From contig NC_092674.1 in assembly GCF_964355755.1 (NCBI RefSeq), positions 5,957,001 through 6,021,000 of the forward strand: a stretch of DNA of 64,000 bases. Reading direction: 5' to 3'. Position 1 is the stretch's first letter; each line of letters starts with the position of its first letter. Made by a program: the position numbers and the translations under genes. Source of the DNA: Antedon mediterranea. Taxonomy: Eukaryota; Echinodermata; Crinoidea; Comatulida; Antedonidae. This document shows positions 1 to 11,045 of this stretch, piece after piece. The notes under the pieces are model-generated. The model worked only from the letters and a program-made list of their open reading frames with translations. It was not told the origin of the DNA and ran no database searches.

Positions 1-340
1 TAGAAAGCAAACATCAAAGCAGTGTAAAGTGAAATTATGAAGATAAAAATCATCATTGATGATATACGGCCATCCTCAACGAAACTTCTTGTATCACAGG
101 TTGTTCTTTCATCTCCTGATTTTTCCGTTCCATCCATATACGAAGACATTTTGAACTTCTTAATTTCTTGTAATTTTTTCGTCAGTCAGATGAAGAAATA
201 TTAACTTATAACTGTTTTTGTACAAACGGATGATTGTTGTATGTTGCTGTTCTGTCCACCAAAGTCATATCTTCTACCTCTTATTCAACACTTTTTCATG
301 TTTCCATTTTCTGTTACCTTTTTCATTCTCAATACACAAT
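1..340 (-). pseudogene. Otopetrin-like N-terminal fragment, cut by the window edge
   Basis: Read on the minus strand, an open frame from the ATG at 147-149 to the window edge encodes a paralogue of the neighbouring otopetrins. It has the acidic tail (MDGTEKSGDERTTCDT), the FVEDGRISS motif before helix 1, and the start of transmembrane helix 1. Upstream to about 340 the DNA still aligns with the longer tail of the gene at 14416-16383, but that part contains stop codons and shifts. By comparison with the gene at 7385-9313, the ATG at 149 corresponds to an internal Met. It may therefore be a broken gene, or a gene using a shorter start. The rest lies outside the window, so its status cannot be settled. 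Confidence 0.6.
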
Positions 341-966
341 TGCTTAGCTCTACACCATACACGACGGATGCTCATTTGTATAGGGCGCCATATGCAGCAA
401 AGGTAAATGTGTGTCAAACCCGGTTGTTAAACACAAGTGCTGTACACGAGGAATCCAGTATTTTTTTAATTATAGAGAAGTAATGTGTGGTCTTATGTCA
501 CTCATAAAGCTAAAAAATAACTGAATTTTAATATCATTCTTATCTAGCATTGTTAACAACAGAAACTTTTTAACTTTCCGTTTCAGTTTTCATTAATTAG
601 TTTTCTGATTAAAAAGTTAATCAGATTTGAATGCTTTTTATTAGAAATATTGCAGGTCAAAGGTCAACATTGATGAATTATATAATACAGTATATGTAAT
701 GTATGTTATGTAATTTATATATAATTTAAATGTTTGACAGAAAAATTGCGTTTACCAACGATGGATACATCTTAGAACAGAAGTAAGTATAGAAAAGAAG
801 TCAGGCTCTGATTGGTCAGTTATTGATTACGTTACGTAATGAACCGCCAAAAAAAATTAAGAAATGTTCTTTATAATTACAATGAGCATTGCTATTGGTT
901 AATTAAAACTGAAAATATGAATATATTTAACTAAATACGTATTATTCTAAAGTCTTACATAGGTTA
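341..966. other. Intergenic, no gene seen
   Basis: AT-rich sequence between the truncated paralogue and the stop codon of the first intact otopetrin. I see no coding signal or clear repeat. The short forward frames at 218-483 lie opposite the degenerate N-terminal coding sequence and have no recognisable product. Confidence 0.5.
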
Positions 967-2973
967 TCAATTCTTCAACAATTTACTGGCTTGGTACAGC
1001 AAATCTACCGAAAGGAATCGATAATATGCAGCAAGAGGGCGGAAAATTGTGTTAACAATCTCCATTGTGTCTCCGAACATAAAATCATTTGTGTCTGAAA
1101 AACTCGTTTTAGAATCTGGAGAAACAACTATATTACTCAGCCACAGAGTGGCATTAACTATTATTAAATAATTCAAACAATGACGAATGATAACTTTTGC
1201 GTCATGATCAATACTCTCAACTCTACGAATTTTCAGGATGAGTGTTGTTTGCAGACTGGATTGTACTAAGTTTATAACTGTCACTATAATGATACCGACT
1301 TGCCTCGCCGTGCCAGATGCATCGTTTTCAACCGTCTCTGTGAGATTCTGAAAATCTGCTACTAAAGTGCACGTTCCAGAAACACCATCGCAGAAGGTTA
1401 AAACAAATAAACTGAATAAGCAAAACAAAAATAGTGTTTCACTTCTGTTTAGCGATTTACATATTTCTTGCCGATTTCTAAGGTACTTTTTGGCAAATAC
1501 TATAGCAATGACCGTTGTAGATTTGTAAATTAATAGAGAAAATATTTGTATTGTACTAAAAATGTTACTTTGGATAAAAGTATAAACTTCTCTCATACAG
1601 AATAAAAATGCAGATGGCAATAATACAAAAAATACCAATACTATCCATTGGTGGATGTTATAGTTATCTTTGCTTGGTGTGCAATGCTCGGTGTGCAGTG
1701 ACTGCACTGTCTGGTTTACTCTATCGACTGGATTTGCGTGTAGTGCTTGGTTACCTGTAGAGTGGCAGCGCCTTCTAACGTGATGTCTGTTGTCGTAATT
1801 AAGGCCAATGTTCCCGTATGTACTTCCCACCATCCTTGTTGTATACGGAGCTGTATTTCTGTTATTCGTATGCAAACTCATCCAATAATGTAAAAGAATG
1901 CTTACACCCACAATATTATACTCTTTTGAAAATGGTTGAAGAGTGCTCAATAAAGTGCGTAGAGGAGTTTGAATTGGATTGTAGCACAACAAGACCTTAT
2001 TTTCTGAGATATTTACTGGCTGTAAATCAATCAGTGGCCAATCCATTTCTTGATATTCAGCTGGTATTCCATTTACTGAATAACTTTCTTTTCCGACACT
2101 ATCTATCCAGCTGATAATATTCGAAGACATCGTAAAGATGAATGCATATTGGAAAAAGGAGCAGTTCTTGAAGGAGGCGCCTTTGAACAATCTGAAGAAC
2201 GTTATCTGAACACAGGTCAAAAGCACTTGTAAACAATTGTATATTATATACACACTCTGTCGATATTTGTCTATGCTTCTGGCCAGTAAAGGAACACACA
2301 TTCCAAAAAGTACAATATACGTCACCGATAGAACAATACTCAAAGCACCAAAGACATAAACGCCGACAAGAGGTTCAGAGACGTCTTCGGGCTTAACCTC
2401 ACCTGATGGCGGACAATCTTCTAAAAGGAGTGGTTGACGTTCATCACTAACTAACGACTGTCTTCGAAGACATCTAATGAAGTCAAGCTGTTGCCACGAT
2501 CCCTTTTTTCGCAGAATGTACATCATTATTATTATTGAAAATGAGTGAACAATGATAACAATCCAATCCAAAATGTCCTCATGCACAACACAACGTCCGC
2601 TACTATAGTAAGCAATCAAAAACGAAATGTAAAAGGAAATTATGCAGAAAAACACAATTATTGATGATAAACGGCCATCTTGGACAAAACTACTTGCATT
2701 ACAATAAGTCCTTTCGTCGCTCGATTTTTCTGTTTCATCCCCACACGAAGATCCTATCACCATATTTTGAGGTTGATCTCTTTCCGCACCTGTTGCCATT
2801 TCATTTTCAAAACAAAACATGCCTTCTGGTTCTCTTTCCCCACCAGACCAGTCGCCTGTTGCTGGTTCATCCTCGGAAGACGTATTACATTCTAGTTCTT
2901 CTTCTTCCACACTATTCAGGTGTTGATTTAAGTTTCCATTTTCTGTTACCCTTCCATTCCTATGTGAAGACAT
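967..2973 (-). CDS. OTOP: Otopetrin-family proton channel, paralogue 1 (single exon)
   Basis: Intact 668-residue frame with no intron. Residues 1-100 form an acidic cytosolic tail ending in SSFVQDGRLSS. Twelve hydrophobic segments follow, at roughly 101-124, 134-154, 202-230, 240-261, 275-293, 350-367, 442-461, 472-494, 513-531, 557-580, 597-617 and 631-652. Otopetrin hallmarks are the LQPFSKEYNI motif at helix 6 (about 345-354), LVQSSLQTTLIL in helix 10, NYLIIVNATLWLS in helix 11 and PLAAYYRFLSV near the C-terminus. A basic loop (VRRRC) separates the two six-helix halves. Known otopetrins are proton-selective channels; transport here is inferred from family membership. The ATG in MSSHRNG is shared with the next paralogue. 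The 5' flank is almost the same as that of the gene at 3556-5520. Confidence 0.88.
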   Translation of the reverse strand: MSSHRNGRVTENGNLNQHLNSVEEEELECNTSSEDEPATGDWSGGEREPEGMFCFENEMATGAERDQPQNMVIGSSCGDETEKSSDERTYCNASSFVQDGRLSSIIVFFCIISFYISFLIAYYSSGRCVVHEDILDWIVIIVHSFSIIIMMYILRKKGSWQQLDFIRCLRRQSLVSDERQPLLLEDCPPSGEVKPEDVSEPLVGVYVFGALSIVLSVTYIVLFGMCVPLLARSIDKYRQSVYIIYNCLQVLLTCVQITFFRLFKGASFKNCSFFQYAFIFTMSSNIISWIDSVGKESYSVNGIPAEYQEMDWPLIDLQPVNISENKVLLCYNPIQTPLRTLLSTLQPFSKEYNIVGVSILLHYWMSLHTNNRNTAPYTTRMVGSTYGNIGLNYDNRHHVRRRCHSTGNQALHANPVDRVNQTVQSLHTEHCTPSKDNYNIHQWIVLVFFVLLPSAFLFCMREVYTFIQSNIFSTIQIFSLLIYKSTTVIAIVFAKKYLRNRQEICKSLNRSETLFLFCLFSLFVLTFCDGVSGTCTLVADFQNLTETVENDASGTARQVGIIIVTVINLVQSSLQTTLILKIRRVESIDHDAKVIIRHCLNYLIIVNATLWLSNIVVSPDSKTSFSDTNDFMFGDTMEIVNTIFRPLAAYYRFLSVDLLYQASKLLKN

Positions 2974-3555
2974 TTTCTTGTCTACACCGATATACAGCTA
3001 TACCAGTTAGCAATCGTCGTCTGTTTTCAAATACCAAGTACACTTATACATATTTGTATAAAGGTCCGGTTCGCTATTATGTACTAAATGTCAGGTATAC
3101 TAAGCTTATTTCCCTATTTTATTGTTAGGTCCTTTATTGATTGTTTGAATATTACTTTTGATCGAATTGTATTTCCTTTATGGTTCGTGTGACAAAGCCT
3201 AAAAAGTTGGCAAATATTGGCGACACGTACTATTATTTTTTATTCTTGAACTTCCGCCATTTCTTTTTCAGAAGATGAATTTAGTCTAGCTCATTTCAAG
3301 CTTGATCGAATGTGTTTACACCAGACTAGCATTATTCATTTACCGGTATAGGCCTAATTCGTTAATGAAATCCTTTGTAAATGTAAATCTGTGGAATAAC
3401 CTGTGTCTCTGAATTGCGCACAGGTGTGGACGATGTACACAACCATATCCATGTCGACGTACAGTTGCCATTTTTACAGATTACATAGAAAGCACAGTTA
3501 AGTTGATACTTAAATAGATTCAATGAGTCTTACATTACTTACTAACAAAGGTTAG
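2974..3555 (-). promoter_or_regulatory. 5' flank of otopetrin 1, duplicated upstream of otopetrin 2
   Basis: The first ~340 bp upstream of the ATG of the gene at 967-2973 (2974-3310) closely match 5521-5840, upstream of the next gene. Both share the leader next to the ATG and a stretch reading TATAAGTG on the minus strand about 70 bp upstream, a possible but unproven TATA element. Beyond about 3310 the similarity ends, and I see nothing recognisable up to the stop codon of the next gene. Confidence 0.4.
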
Positions 3556-5520
3556 TCAATTCTTCAAAGATTTACTGACTTGATACAGCAAATTTACTGA
3601 AGTGAATCGATAATATGCAGCAAGCGGATAGAATAATATGTTAACAATAGCCATAGCATCTCCAAACACAAAATAATTTGTATCCGAAAAAAACGTTTTA
3701 GAGTCCGGATTCACAACTATAGTACTTAACCAGATAGTGGCATTGGTTATCATTAAATAATTCAAACAACGACGAATAATATTAGTGTCCTTATCGATAC
3801 CCTTAATTCGTCTAAGTTTTAGGATGAATATCGTTTGCAGACTTGATTGTACAAAGTTTACAACTGTCAATAAAATTAGACCAACTTGTCTTGCTATGCT
3901 TTGATTAATTTTATATTCATTAATTTCCACCTTCTCCGCTGTTAGATTTTGGAAATCTGCTATCAATTTGCCAGTTGCAGATATACCATCACAGCAACTT
4001 AACACAAATACACCGATTAGACAGAAGAGAAGAAGATGTTCGCTTCTGTTTAGACAGTTTAGGAATTGTCGGTTGTTAAGGTATTTTTTGCAAAGTACTA
4101 TAGCAATTATCATTGAAGATTTGTAAATTAAAAGAGTAAATATCTGAATGGTACCAAATATATCATATTGGATAAAGGTATACAATTCTGTCATACCTAT
4201 AATAAATACAGATGGTAGTAAAATAAATACTGCCAATGCTATCCATTGACAGAAGTTATAGTTAGTATTGTTTGCTGAGCGTTCTTCTGGCATAGCAGAG
4301 CTCGTGCTTCTGCAGCGCCGTCTAGCGTGATCTCTGTTGTCGTAATTAGTGGTTGTAGTTCCGTATGTACTTCCTACCATCCTTGTGCGTGTGGCTGTAT
4401 TTCTGTCTTTCGGATGCAAACTCATCCAATAGTGTAGCAGAATACTCGCACCCACAATATTATACTCTTTCGAAAATGGTTGAAGACTGCTCAAGAATGT
4501 ACGTAGAGGAGTTTGAATTTGATCGTAGCACAGTAAGACCTTATCGTTCTTATTTGACATATTTACTCGCTGTAAATCAATCAGTGGCCAATCCAGTTCC
4601 TGATATTCAGCCAGCATACCGCTTGCAGCAGAACTTTCTTTTCCGACACTATCAACCCAGCTCACAATATTCGAAGACATCGTAAAGATAAATGCATATT
4701 GAAAAAAAGAGCAGTTCTTGAAAGAGGCGCCTTTAAAATATCTGAAGAATGCTACTTGAACGCAAGTGAAAAACACATGCGAGAAATTGTGTATTATAAA
4801 CACACCCTGTCGATATTTATCTATACCTCTAGATAGTAAAGGGACACACATTCCAAAAAGTATAATATACGTTATTGATAGAATGATGTTCAAGGTACCA
4901 AAGACATAAACGCCGACAAGAGGTTCAGAGACGTTTTGAGACTCTATCTCTCTTGGAGGAAGATCTTCTAAAAGGAGTGGTTGACGTTCATCACTAGGTA
5001 GCGGCTGTCTTATAGGACATCTAATCAAGTCAAGTTCTTTCCATGATCTCTTTTTTCGCAAAATGTACATCATTATTATTATGGAAATCGAATGGATAAT
5101 GATAATAATCCAATCCAAAATGTCCCCGTGAATGTTATAGCGTCCGCTACTATAGTAAGCAAACAGCAAAGCAGTGTACAATGAAATTATGCAGAAAAGC
5201 ACAATTATTGACGATAAACGGCCATCTTGGACAAAACTGCTCGTATTTCTATAAGTTCTTTCGTCGCTCGATTTTTCTGTTTCATCCCCACAGGAAGATC
5301 CTATCACCATATTTTGAGGTTGATCTCTTTCCGCACCTGTTGCCATTTCATTTTCAAAACAAAACATGCCTTCTGGTTCTCTTTCCCCACCAGACCAGTC
5401 GCCTGTTGCTGGTTTATCCTCGGAAGACGTATTATATTCTAGTTCATCTTCTTCCACACTATTCAGGTGTTGATTTATGTTTCCATTTTCTGTTACCCTT
5501 CCATTCCTATGTGAAGACAT
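3556..5520 (-). CDS. OTOP: Otopetrin-family proton channel, paralogue 2 (single exon)
   Basis: Intact 654-residue frame. The first ~100 residues differ from paralogue 1 at only a handful of positions, yet the membrane domain is clearly more diverged (helix 1 region IISLYTALLFAYYSSGR against IISFYISFLIAYYSSGR). It keeps SSFVQDGRLSS before helix 1, LQPFSKEYNIVGASILLHYW at helix 6, FVQSSLQTIFILKLRR at helix 10, YLMITNATIWLS at helix 11 and PLAAYYRFTSV at the end. The middle of the C-terminal half (CQWIALAVFILLPSVFIIGM) is nearly identical to paralogues at 7385, 14416 and 17667 rather than to paralogue 1, so the gene looks like a mosaic. Role as a proton channel is inferred from the family. Confidence 0.88.
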   Translation of the reverse strand: MSSHRNGRVTENGNINQHLNSVEEDELEYNTSSEDKPATGDWSGGEREPEGMFCFENEMATGAERDQPQNMVIGSSCGDETEKSSDERTYRNTSSFVQDGRLSSIIVLFCIISLYTALLFAYYSSGRYNIHGDILDWIIIIIHSISIIIMMYILRKKRSWKELDLIRCPIRQPLPSDERQPLLLEDLPPREIESQNVSEPLVGVYVFGTLNIILSITYIILFGMCVPLLSRGIDKYRQGVFIIHNFSHVFFTCVQVAFFRYFKGASFKNCSFFQYAFIFTMSSNIVSWVDSVGKESSAASGMLAEYQELDWPLIDLQRVNMSNKNDKVLLCYDQIQTPLRTFLSSLQPFSKEYNIVGASILLHYWMSLHPKDRNTATRTRMVGSTYGTTTTNYDNRDHARRRCRSTSSAMPEERSANNTNYNFCQWIALAVFILLPSVFIIGMTELYTFIQYDIFGTIQIFTLLIYKSSMIIAIVLCKKYLNNRQFLNCLNRSEHLLLFCLIGVFVLSCCDGISATGKLIADFQNLTAEKVEINEYKINQSIARQVGLILLTVVNFVQSSLQTIFILKLRRIKGIDKDTNIIRRCLNYLMITNATIWLSTIVVNPDSKTFFSDTNYFVFGDAMAIVNILFYPLAAYYRFTSVNLLYQVSKSLKN

Positions 5521-5839
5521 TTTCTTGTCTACACCGATATACAGCTATACCAGTTAGCAATCGTCGTCTGTTTTTAAATACCAAGTACACTTATACATAT
5601 TTGTATACAGGTCCGGTTCGCTATTATGTACTAAATGTTACGTATACTAAGGGTATTTCCCTATTTTATTGTTAGGTTCTTTATTGATTGTTTGAATGTT
5701 ACAATTGATCGAATTGTATTTCCTTCATGCTACCGCGATATTCGTGTGACATAGCCTAAAAAGTTAGTAAATATTTTTTATCCTTGAACTTCCGCCATTT
5801 CATTTTCAGAAGAAGAATTTAGTCTAGCTCATTTCAAGC

Positions 5840-6230
5840 GAGATCTTCTAAAAGGAGTGATTGACGTTCATTACTAGATAGCTGTCTTATCGGACATCTA
5901 ATGAGGTCAAGCTCTTGTCATGATCTTCTCTTTCGCAGAATGTTCATCATTATTATCATGGAAATCGAATGGACAATGAAAACAATCCAATCCAAAATGT
6001 CCCTGTGAATATTATAGCGTCCGCTACTATAGTAAGCAAACAGCAAAGCAGTGTAAAATAAAATTATGCAGAAAAACACAATCATTGACGATATACGGCC
6101 ATCTTGGATGAAACTGCTTGTACCATTAGGAATATTTTGACCTTCCGACTTTCCATCCACACACACACATATTTTGAAGTTCTAATTTTATCTCTGCATT
6201 TGATGTCATTGCATTGTAAGAACAAGACAT
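5840..6230 (-). pseudogene. Truncated otopetrin pseudogene (N-terminal third only)
   Basis: This fragment aligns with the start of the paralogues at 17667 and 24563. An ATG at 6228-6230 begins MSCSYNAMTSNAEIKLE, then a run of TG dinucleotides near 6163-6172 shifts the frame. The rest continues as CVDGKSEGQNIPNG, FIQDGRISS and helices 1-2 through LRKRRS, where the expected Trp codon is a TGA stop (5918-5920). Homology continues to about 5840 and then joins abruptly to sequence shared with the 5' flank of paralogue 1. Everything after the second helix is deleted. At least one frameshift, one stop and a large deletion make it non-functional. Confidence 0.8.
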
Positions 6231-7384
6231 AGTTTTCCAATCCTACAATAGTCGATTACTATCCTTCAATGTGATCCTTGCGCAGCCGAATCAATGTGTA
6301 CTGAACTAATTCCGTAAAAAGTGAACATTTGTTTCTTATTCTGATCTTATAGATAAGAATAATAATTTCTAGTATGTCCTTAAGTTTAAAAGTTTTATCA
6401 AATTACCATAGGTTACATTCCCAATGCAGTATATATTTTATTTCCTCGATCGTTACCTAGTAACCGGGTAATCTTATAATGTTCTAAATTATGCTATGAC
6501 GTAACCCATGATGTAACCTATACGCAATCTGGTTGTATAATATCTAGTAGTGGGCTCAACTATCCTGAAATAGAAATCTGGCTAACCATTCTGCCACTCA
6601 CTCGCTGACATCACCCTGATCACAGGGATCAAGGCAGGGGCTGTCATGGGCTCCAATCCACTAAAATAAAAGATTCATCTATAATATAGTTCGATCGAAT
6701 TAAATCAATTGGCCAGTACTGGAAACCTCTCACATTTGTGCAAAAATGTCACAAGGAGTATTTAAGGAATACATTAACAAAAAATAAGAGATCATTCATG
6801 AATTTAGTGTCAAAGGTCATGAATAAATCATTCACCAATTATCCTTCTTTATAATATCATGTTTAACCGTCTGTAACTAAACAAAATTAACAAGTAAATA
6901 TTTGCATACACAATGTATTTATTTGTGTTTGTTTTAACGCATTTTCATGTTTTAATCAATTCTACAGCATTACAAGCTAGCTAAATATAATTCTCAAACA
7001 TAGAAGAAAGCTTCAATCTAATTAAACTCTAACAATTAAATGTTCAACTTGTTTTGATCACGCATTATGGTACCGAAACAAAAACATAGCAAACATTATA
7101 TTAAGGCTGAAATATCTGTCGAAGGTATTGTTCAAACTATGTCAGCCGATTCTAACACGGTCATTTATATTATATATAGAGAAAAAGAAGACAAACAAAC
7201 AAACTGAAGATTTCCGAGGTTTATGTCTCTAGACATAGTAACGTATGAGTATCGGGTGACTGATGTCCAAACTCATGCATACATGTAGCCTATGCGGCTC
7301 GTGTGAGAAGTTTTACTGTGATTGGAATATAAAAATACACCCTGGAAACAAAAGATCTATTCAGTACATAAGTCACTGTAGGAT
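6231..7384. repeat. Intergenic block; 6330-7384 duplicated at 16620-17666
   Basis: From about 6330 (TTTCTTATTCTGATCTTATA) to the stop codon of the next gene, the sequence is nearly identical to 16620-17666, which likewise lies 3' of an otopetrin gene. A copy of the first part (6231-6360) also matches the 5' flank of the genes at 17667 and 24563. The block contains a short tRNA-like stretch near 6580-6670: on the minus strand GAGTGAGTGGCAGAATGGTT resembles a tRNA A box, so it may be a SINE remnant. No gene seen. Confidence 0.75.
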
Positions 7385-9313
7385 TCAATTCTTCAAAGAT
7401 TTACTGGCTTGGTTGATCAATTCTACTGAAGAGAATCGATAAAAAGCAGCAAGTGGACGGAAAATGATGATAATAATTACCATTGTGTTTCCGAACATAA
7501 AATCCAACGCATCCGAATAGCATGTTTTAGAGTCCGGATTCACAACTATTTCACTCAGCCAAATGGTGGCATTAGCTATCATTAAATACTTCAAACAACG
7601 GCGAATGATAACTTTAGCGTCATTATCGACACTCTTAGTTCGTCGAATTTTTAGGATGAGTATTGTTTGCAGACTTGTTTGTACTAAGCTAATAACTGCC
7701 AGTAAAATTAGACCGAACTGTCTCGCTATGTTCAGATTGATATCATATTCGTTGATTTCCACCGTTTCTGTGAGATTCTGGAAATCTGCTATCAACTTGC
7801 CAGTTGCAGAAACACCGTTACAGCAGTTCAACACAAACTCACCGATTAGGCAGAACAGAAGAAGTGATTCGCTTCTGTTTAGGGACTTTATGAATAATTG
7901 TTGATTGTTAAGGTATCTTTTGCAAACTATTGCAGCAATCATCATTGAAGATGTGTAAACCGAAAGAGTAAATATCAGTATAGAACTAAATATATCATAT
8001 TGGATAAGTGTATAAAATTCTGTCATACCTATAATAAAAACAGACGGTAGTAAAATAAATACTGCCAATGCTATCCATTGATAGCAGTTATAGTTAATCT
8101 TGTTTGTTGTGCGATCTTCTGACATAGAGATACTCGTTCGTATTGTCCTGCAGCGCCTTCTAACGTGATCTCTGTTGTCGTGACTGGAGGATGTAGTTTC
8201 ATACGTACTTCCTACCATCCTTGTGCGTGTGGCTGTATTTCTGTCTTTGGGATGCAAACTCATCCAATACTGCAGCAGAATACTCGCACCCACAATATTA
8301 TACTCTTTCGAAAATGGTTGAAGACTGCTCAAGAATGTACGTAGAGGAGCTTGAATTTTATCGTAGCACAGTAAGACCTTATCGTTTTTAGTTGACACAT
8401 TAACTGTATGCAAGTCAATCTGTGGCCAATCCAGTTCCTGATATTCATCTGGTATTCCACTTACAGCGAGACTTTCCTTCCCAATACTATCCATCCAGCT
8501 GAGAATATTCGAAGACATCGTAAAGATAAATGCATATTGGAGAAAAGTACAGTTTTTGAAGGAAGCGCCTTTGAAACCTCTGAAGAACGCCATTTGAACG
8601 CAAGTGAAAAATACTTGGAAAAAGTTGTGCACTATATACATACTCTGTCGATATTTATCTATACCTCTAGATAGTAAAGGGACACATATTCCAATAAGTA
8701 CAATGTACGTTACTGATAGAATGATGTTCAAAGTACCAAAGACATAAACGCCAAAAAGAGGTTCAGAGACGCTTTGAGACTTTATCTCTCTTGGAGGAAG
8801 ATCTTCTAAAAGAAGTGGTTGACGTTCATCACTAGGTAGCGACTGTTTTTGAGGATATCTAATAAGGTCAAGCTCTTGCCATGATCTCTTCTTTCGCAGA
8901 ATGTACATCATTATTATCATGGAAATCGAATATATAATGATAACAATCCAATTCAAAATGTCATCATGTATTGCATAGGGTCCGCTACTGTAGAAGGCAA
9001 ACAGAAAAGCAATGTAAAATGAAAGTAGGCAGAAAAAAGCCATCAATGATGATATGCGGCCATCCTGAACAAAACTGCTTGTATCATTATACATTCTCAG
9101 ATCGTTCAATTTGTCTGTACCATCCGCACACGAAGACATAATATTTTCTTGATCTATTTCCGCAACTGTTGTCATTTCTTTGCCACAAAAAGACATGTCT
9201 GTTATCTGTCCATCCTCAGAAGACATATTATATTCTAGCTCGTCCTCCACACTAAGTAGGTATTCACTTGTGTTTCCATTTTCTGGTACATTTACATTTA
9301 CCAGTGAAGACAT
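7385..9313 (-). CDS. OTOP: Otopetrin-family proton channel, paralogue 3 (single exon)
   Basis: Intact 642-residue frame. The acidic tail is about 85 residues, then FVQDGRISS and helix 1 from about residue 87. Twelve hydrophobic segments are recognisable in the family order. Helix 6 carries LQPFSKEYNIVGASILLQYW (Gln where most copies have His), helix 10 has LVQTSLQTILILKIRR, helix 11 CLKYLMIANATIWLS, and the end reads PLAAFYRFSSVELINQASKS. The tail contains MSFCGKEMTTVAEIDQENIM, which lines up with the start MSCSYNAMTS of the shorter paralogues, so this copy shows the ancestral long form. The C-terminal half and the 3' flank closely match the gene at 17667, showing a shared duplication. Function is by family inference. 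Confidence 0.88.
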   Translation of the reverse strand: MSSLVNVNVPENGNTSEYLLSVEDELEYNMSSEDGQITDMSFCGKEMTTVAEIDQENIMSSCADGTDKLNDLRMYNDTSSFVQDGRISSLMAFFCLLSFYIAFLFAFYSSGPYAIHDDILNWIVIIIYSISMIIMMYILRKKRSWQELDLIRYPQKQSLPSDERQPLLLEDLPPREIKSQSVSEPLFGVYVFGTLNIILSVTYIVLIGICVPLLSRGIDKYRQSMYIVHNFFQVFFTCVQMAFFRGFKGASFKNCTFLQYAFIFTMSSNILSWMDSIGKESLAVSGIPDEYQELDWPQIDLHTVNVSTKNDKVLLCYDKIQAPLRTFLSSLQPFSKEYNIVGASILLQYWMSLHPKDRNTATRTRMVGSTYETTSSSHDNRDHVRRRCRTIRTSISMSEDRTTNKINYNCYQWIALAVFILLPSVFIIGMTEFYTLIQYDIFSSILIFTLSVYTSSMMIAAIVCKRYLNNQQLFIKSLNRSESLLLFCLIGEFVLNCCNGVSATGKLIADFQNLTETVEINEYDINLNIARQFGLILLAVISLVQTSLQTILILKIRRTKSVDNDAKVIIRRCLKYLMIANATIWLSEIVVNPDSKTCYSDALDFMFGNTMVIIIIIFRPLAAFYRFSSVELINQASKSLKN

Positions 9314-9599
9314 TCTAAGCTATATCTATCACCATACAGAGAGTGTACAACTATTTCTTTTTGTACAAGTGTCAATACAATACCTCTATCTATTATTAAT
9401 GTACTAATATTAGGAACTATAAACTAGTCATTTCCTTAATTTATTATTAAATCTTTTATTGATCGGGATCCAATTCTACAGTTGATCGAATTTCATTGTG
9501 TGCGGTTTTTGTTATCATACAATACAGTATTTTGTTCCAGTTCCTTATTCAAATTAAATTAAAGGGACAGTTACAACTTTAAAAAAACCATTAACAACA
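9314..9599. other. 5' flank of otopetrin 3
   Basis: Short AT-rich leader and upstream sequence of the minus-strand gene ending at 9313. It has no extended match to the other 5' flanks that I can see, and ends where the Helitron-like repeats begin at 9600. Confidence 0.35.
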
Positions 9600-10240
9600 T
9601 CTATATATAAATTTACGTAAGGGCAAAATTCGGTAAATCGCGCCTTACTTCTAGAATTTTTACTCGATGGTATATAAAGTTGGTTCGTACTTTCGGTACT
9701 GATTTTAACCACCTGATTTAACCCTGTTTACTAATTAAATTAAGTTAGATAATTAGTTATTGACGATTAAAACGAATTTAGGTTCAACGATTTGCCCCAA
9801 ATAGGGGTGTTTTCCGATCGTGGTATACACTGTCTAATGGATGTCCACCACAAAAATGCGAGGAGGCTTCGCATTTGCCCATCTCCTCCTACGATAATTG
9901 TTTTTAATAGCTGAAAACCGGTTGAACAGCTAGAGTACACCATCATAATGTTGAAGACAGGCCGATTTTCTTAAAAAAATACTATGTTGATAGATTTAAT
10001 ATATGATTATACAAATGTATTGATTTGCGATGAATGGAACATCAGTCTGCCAGAGTTTGGTTTAACACAAGTAGGTAAATTTATGAGCCCTTGGTTTAAC
10101 ACATACGGTAGGTAAATATATGGGCCCTTTGAGAATAAACTTGCAATACTTTGACAATACTGTAAATACCTATTAACTATTTTTAGTCCTCATTTGAATC
10201 GAACATTTCTTACTGTGAATGTTCGTACTGTTAGATGTAA
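9600..10240. mobile_element. Helitron-like repeat, copy 1
   Basis: Begins TCTATATATAAATTTACG immediately after an A. The same 5' sequence starts a second copy at 10316, and the two remain nearly identical for more than 600 bp (AGGGCAAAATTCGGTAAATC, then GGCTTCGCATTT and GGTTTAACACAAGTA). A TC start after A fits Helitron 5' ends, but no RepHel gene is present, so at most this is a non-autonomous element. Assignment is tentative. Confidence 0.45.
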
Positions 10241-10315
10241 TATAAAAATATATACAGATAAACTTTATTACTGAGATTGTGGATAGGATCTACTGTTAGA
10301 TATATAAACACATTA

Positions 10316-11045
10316 TCTATATATAAATTTACGTAAGGGCAAAATTCGGTAAATCGCGCCTTACTTCTATAATTTTTACTCGATGGTATATAAAGTTGGT
10401 TCGTACATTCGGTACTGATTTTAACCACCTGATGTAACCCTGTTTACTAATTAAATTAAGTTAGATAATAAGTTATTGACGGTTAAAACGAATTTAGGTT
10501 CCAAGATTTGCCCCAAATAGGGGTGTTTTCCGACCGTGGTATACACTGTATAATGGATGTCCATCTTGAAAAATACCCGCCACAAAAATGCGAGGAGGCT
10601 TCGCATTTTCCTATCTCCTCCTACGATAATTGTTTTTAATAGCTGAAAACCGGTTGAACAGCTAGAGTACACCATCATAATGTTGAAGACAGGCCGATTT
10701 TCTTTAAAAAATACTATTTTGATAGATTTAATATACGATTATACAAATGTATTGATTTGCGATGAATGGAACATCCCAATCTCTCAGTCTGCCAGAGCTT
10801 GGTTTAACACAAGTACTGTAGGTAAATTTATGAGCCCTTGGTTTAACACATACGGTAGGTAAATATATGGGCCCTTTGAGAATAAACTTGCAATACTTTG
10901 ACAATACTGTAAATACCTATTAACTATTTTTCATTTGAATCGAACATTTCTTACTGTGAATGTTCGTACTGTTAGATGTAATATAAAAATATATACAAAT
11001 AAACTTTATTACTGAGACTGTGGATAGGCTCTACTGTTAGATATA
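10316..11045. mobile_element. Helitron-like repeat, copy 2
   Basis: Tandem second copy of 9600-10240, with the same TCTATATATAAATTTACG start after an A. It has small insertions relative to copy 1 (extra sequence around 10565-10580 and 10775-10785). It ends in a segment containing ATATACAAATAAACTTTA that recurs at 12877. The open frames inside are short and share no recognisable domain. Confidence 0.45.
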
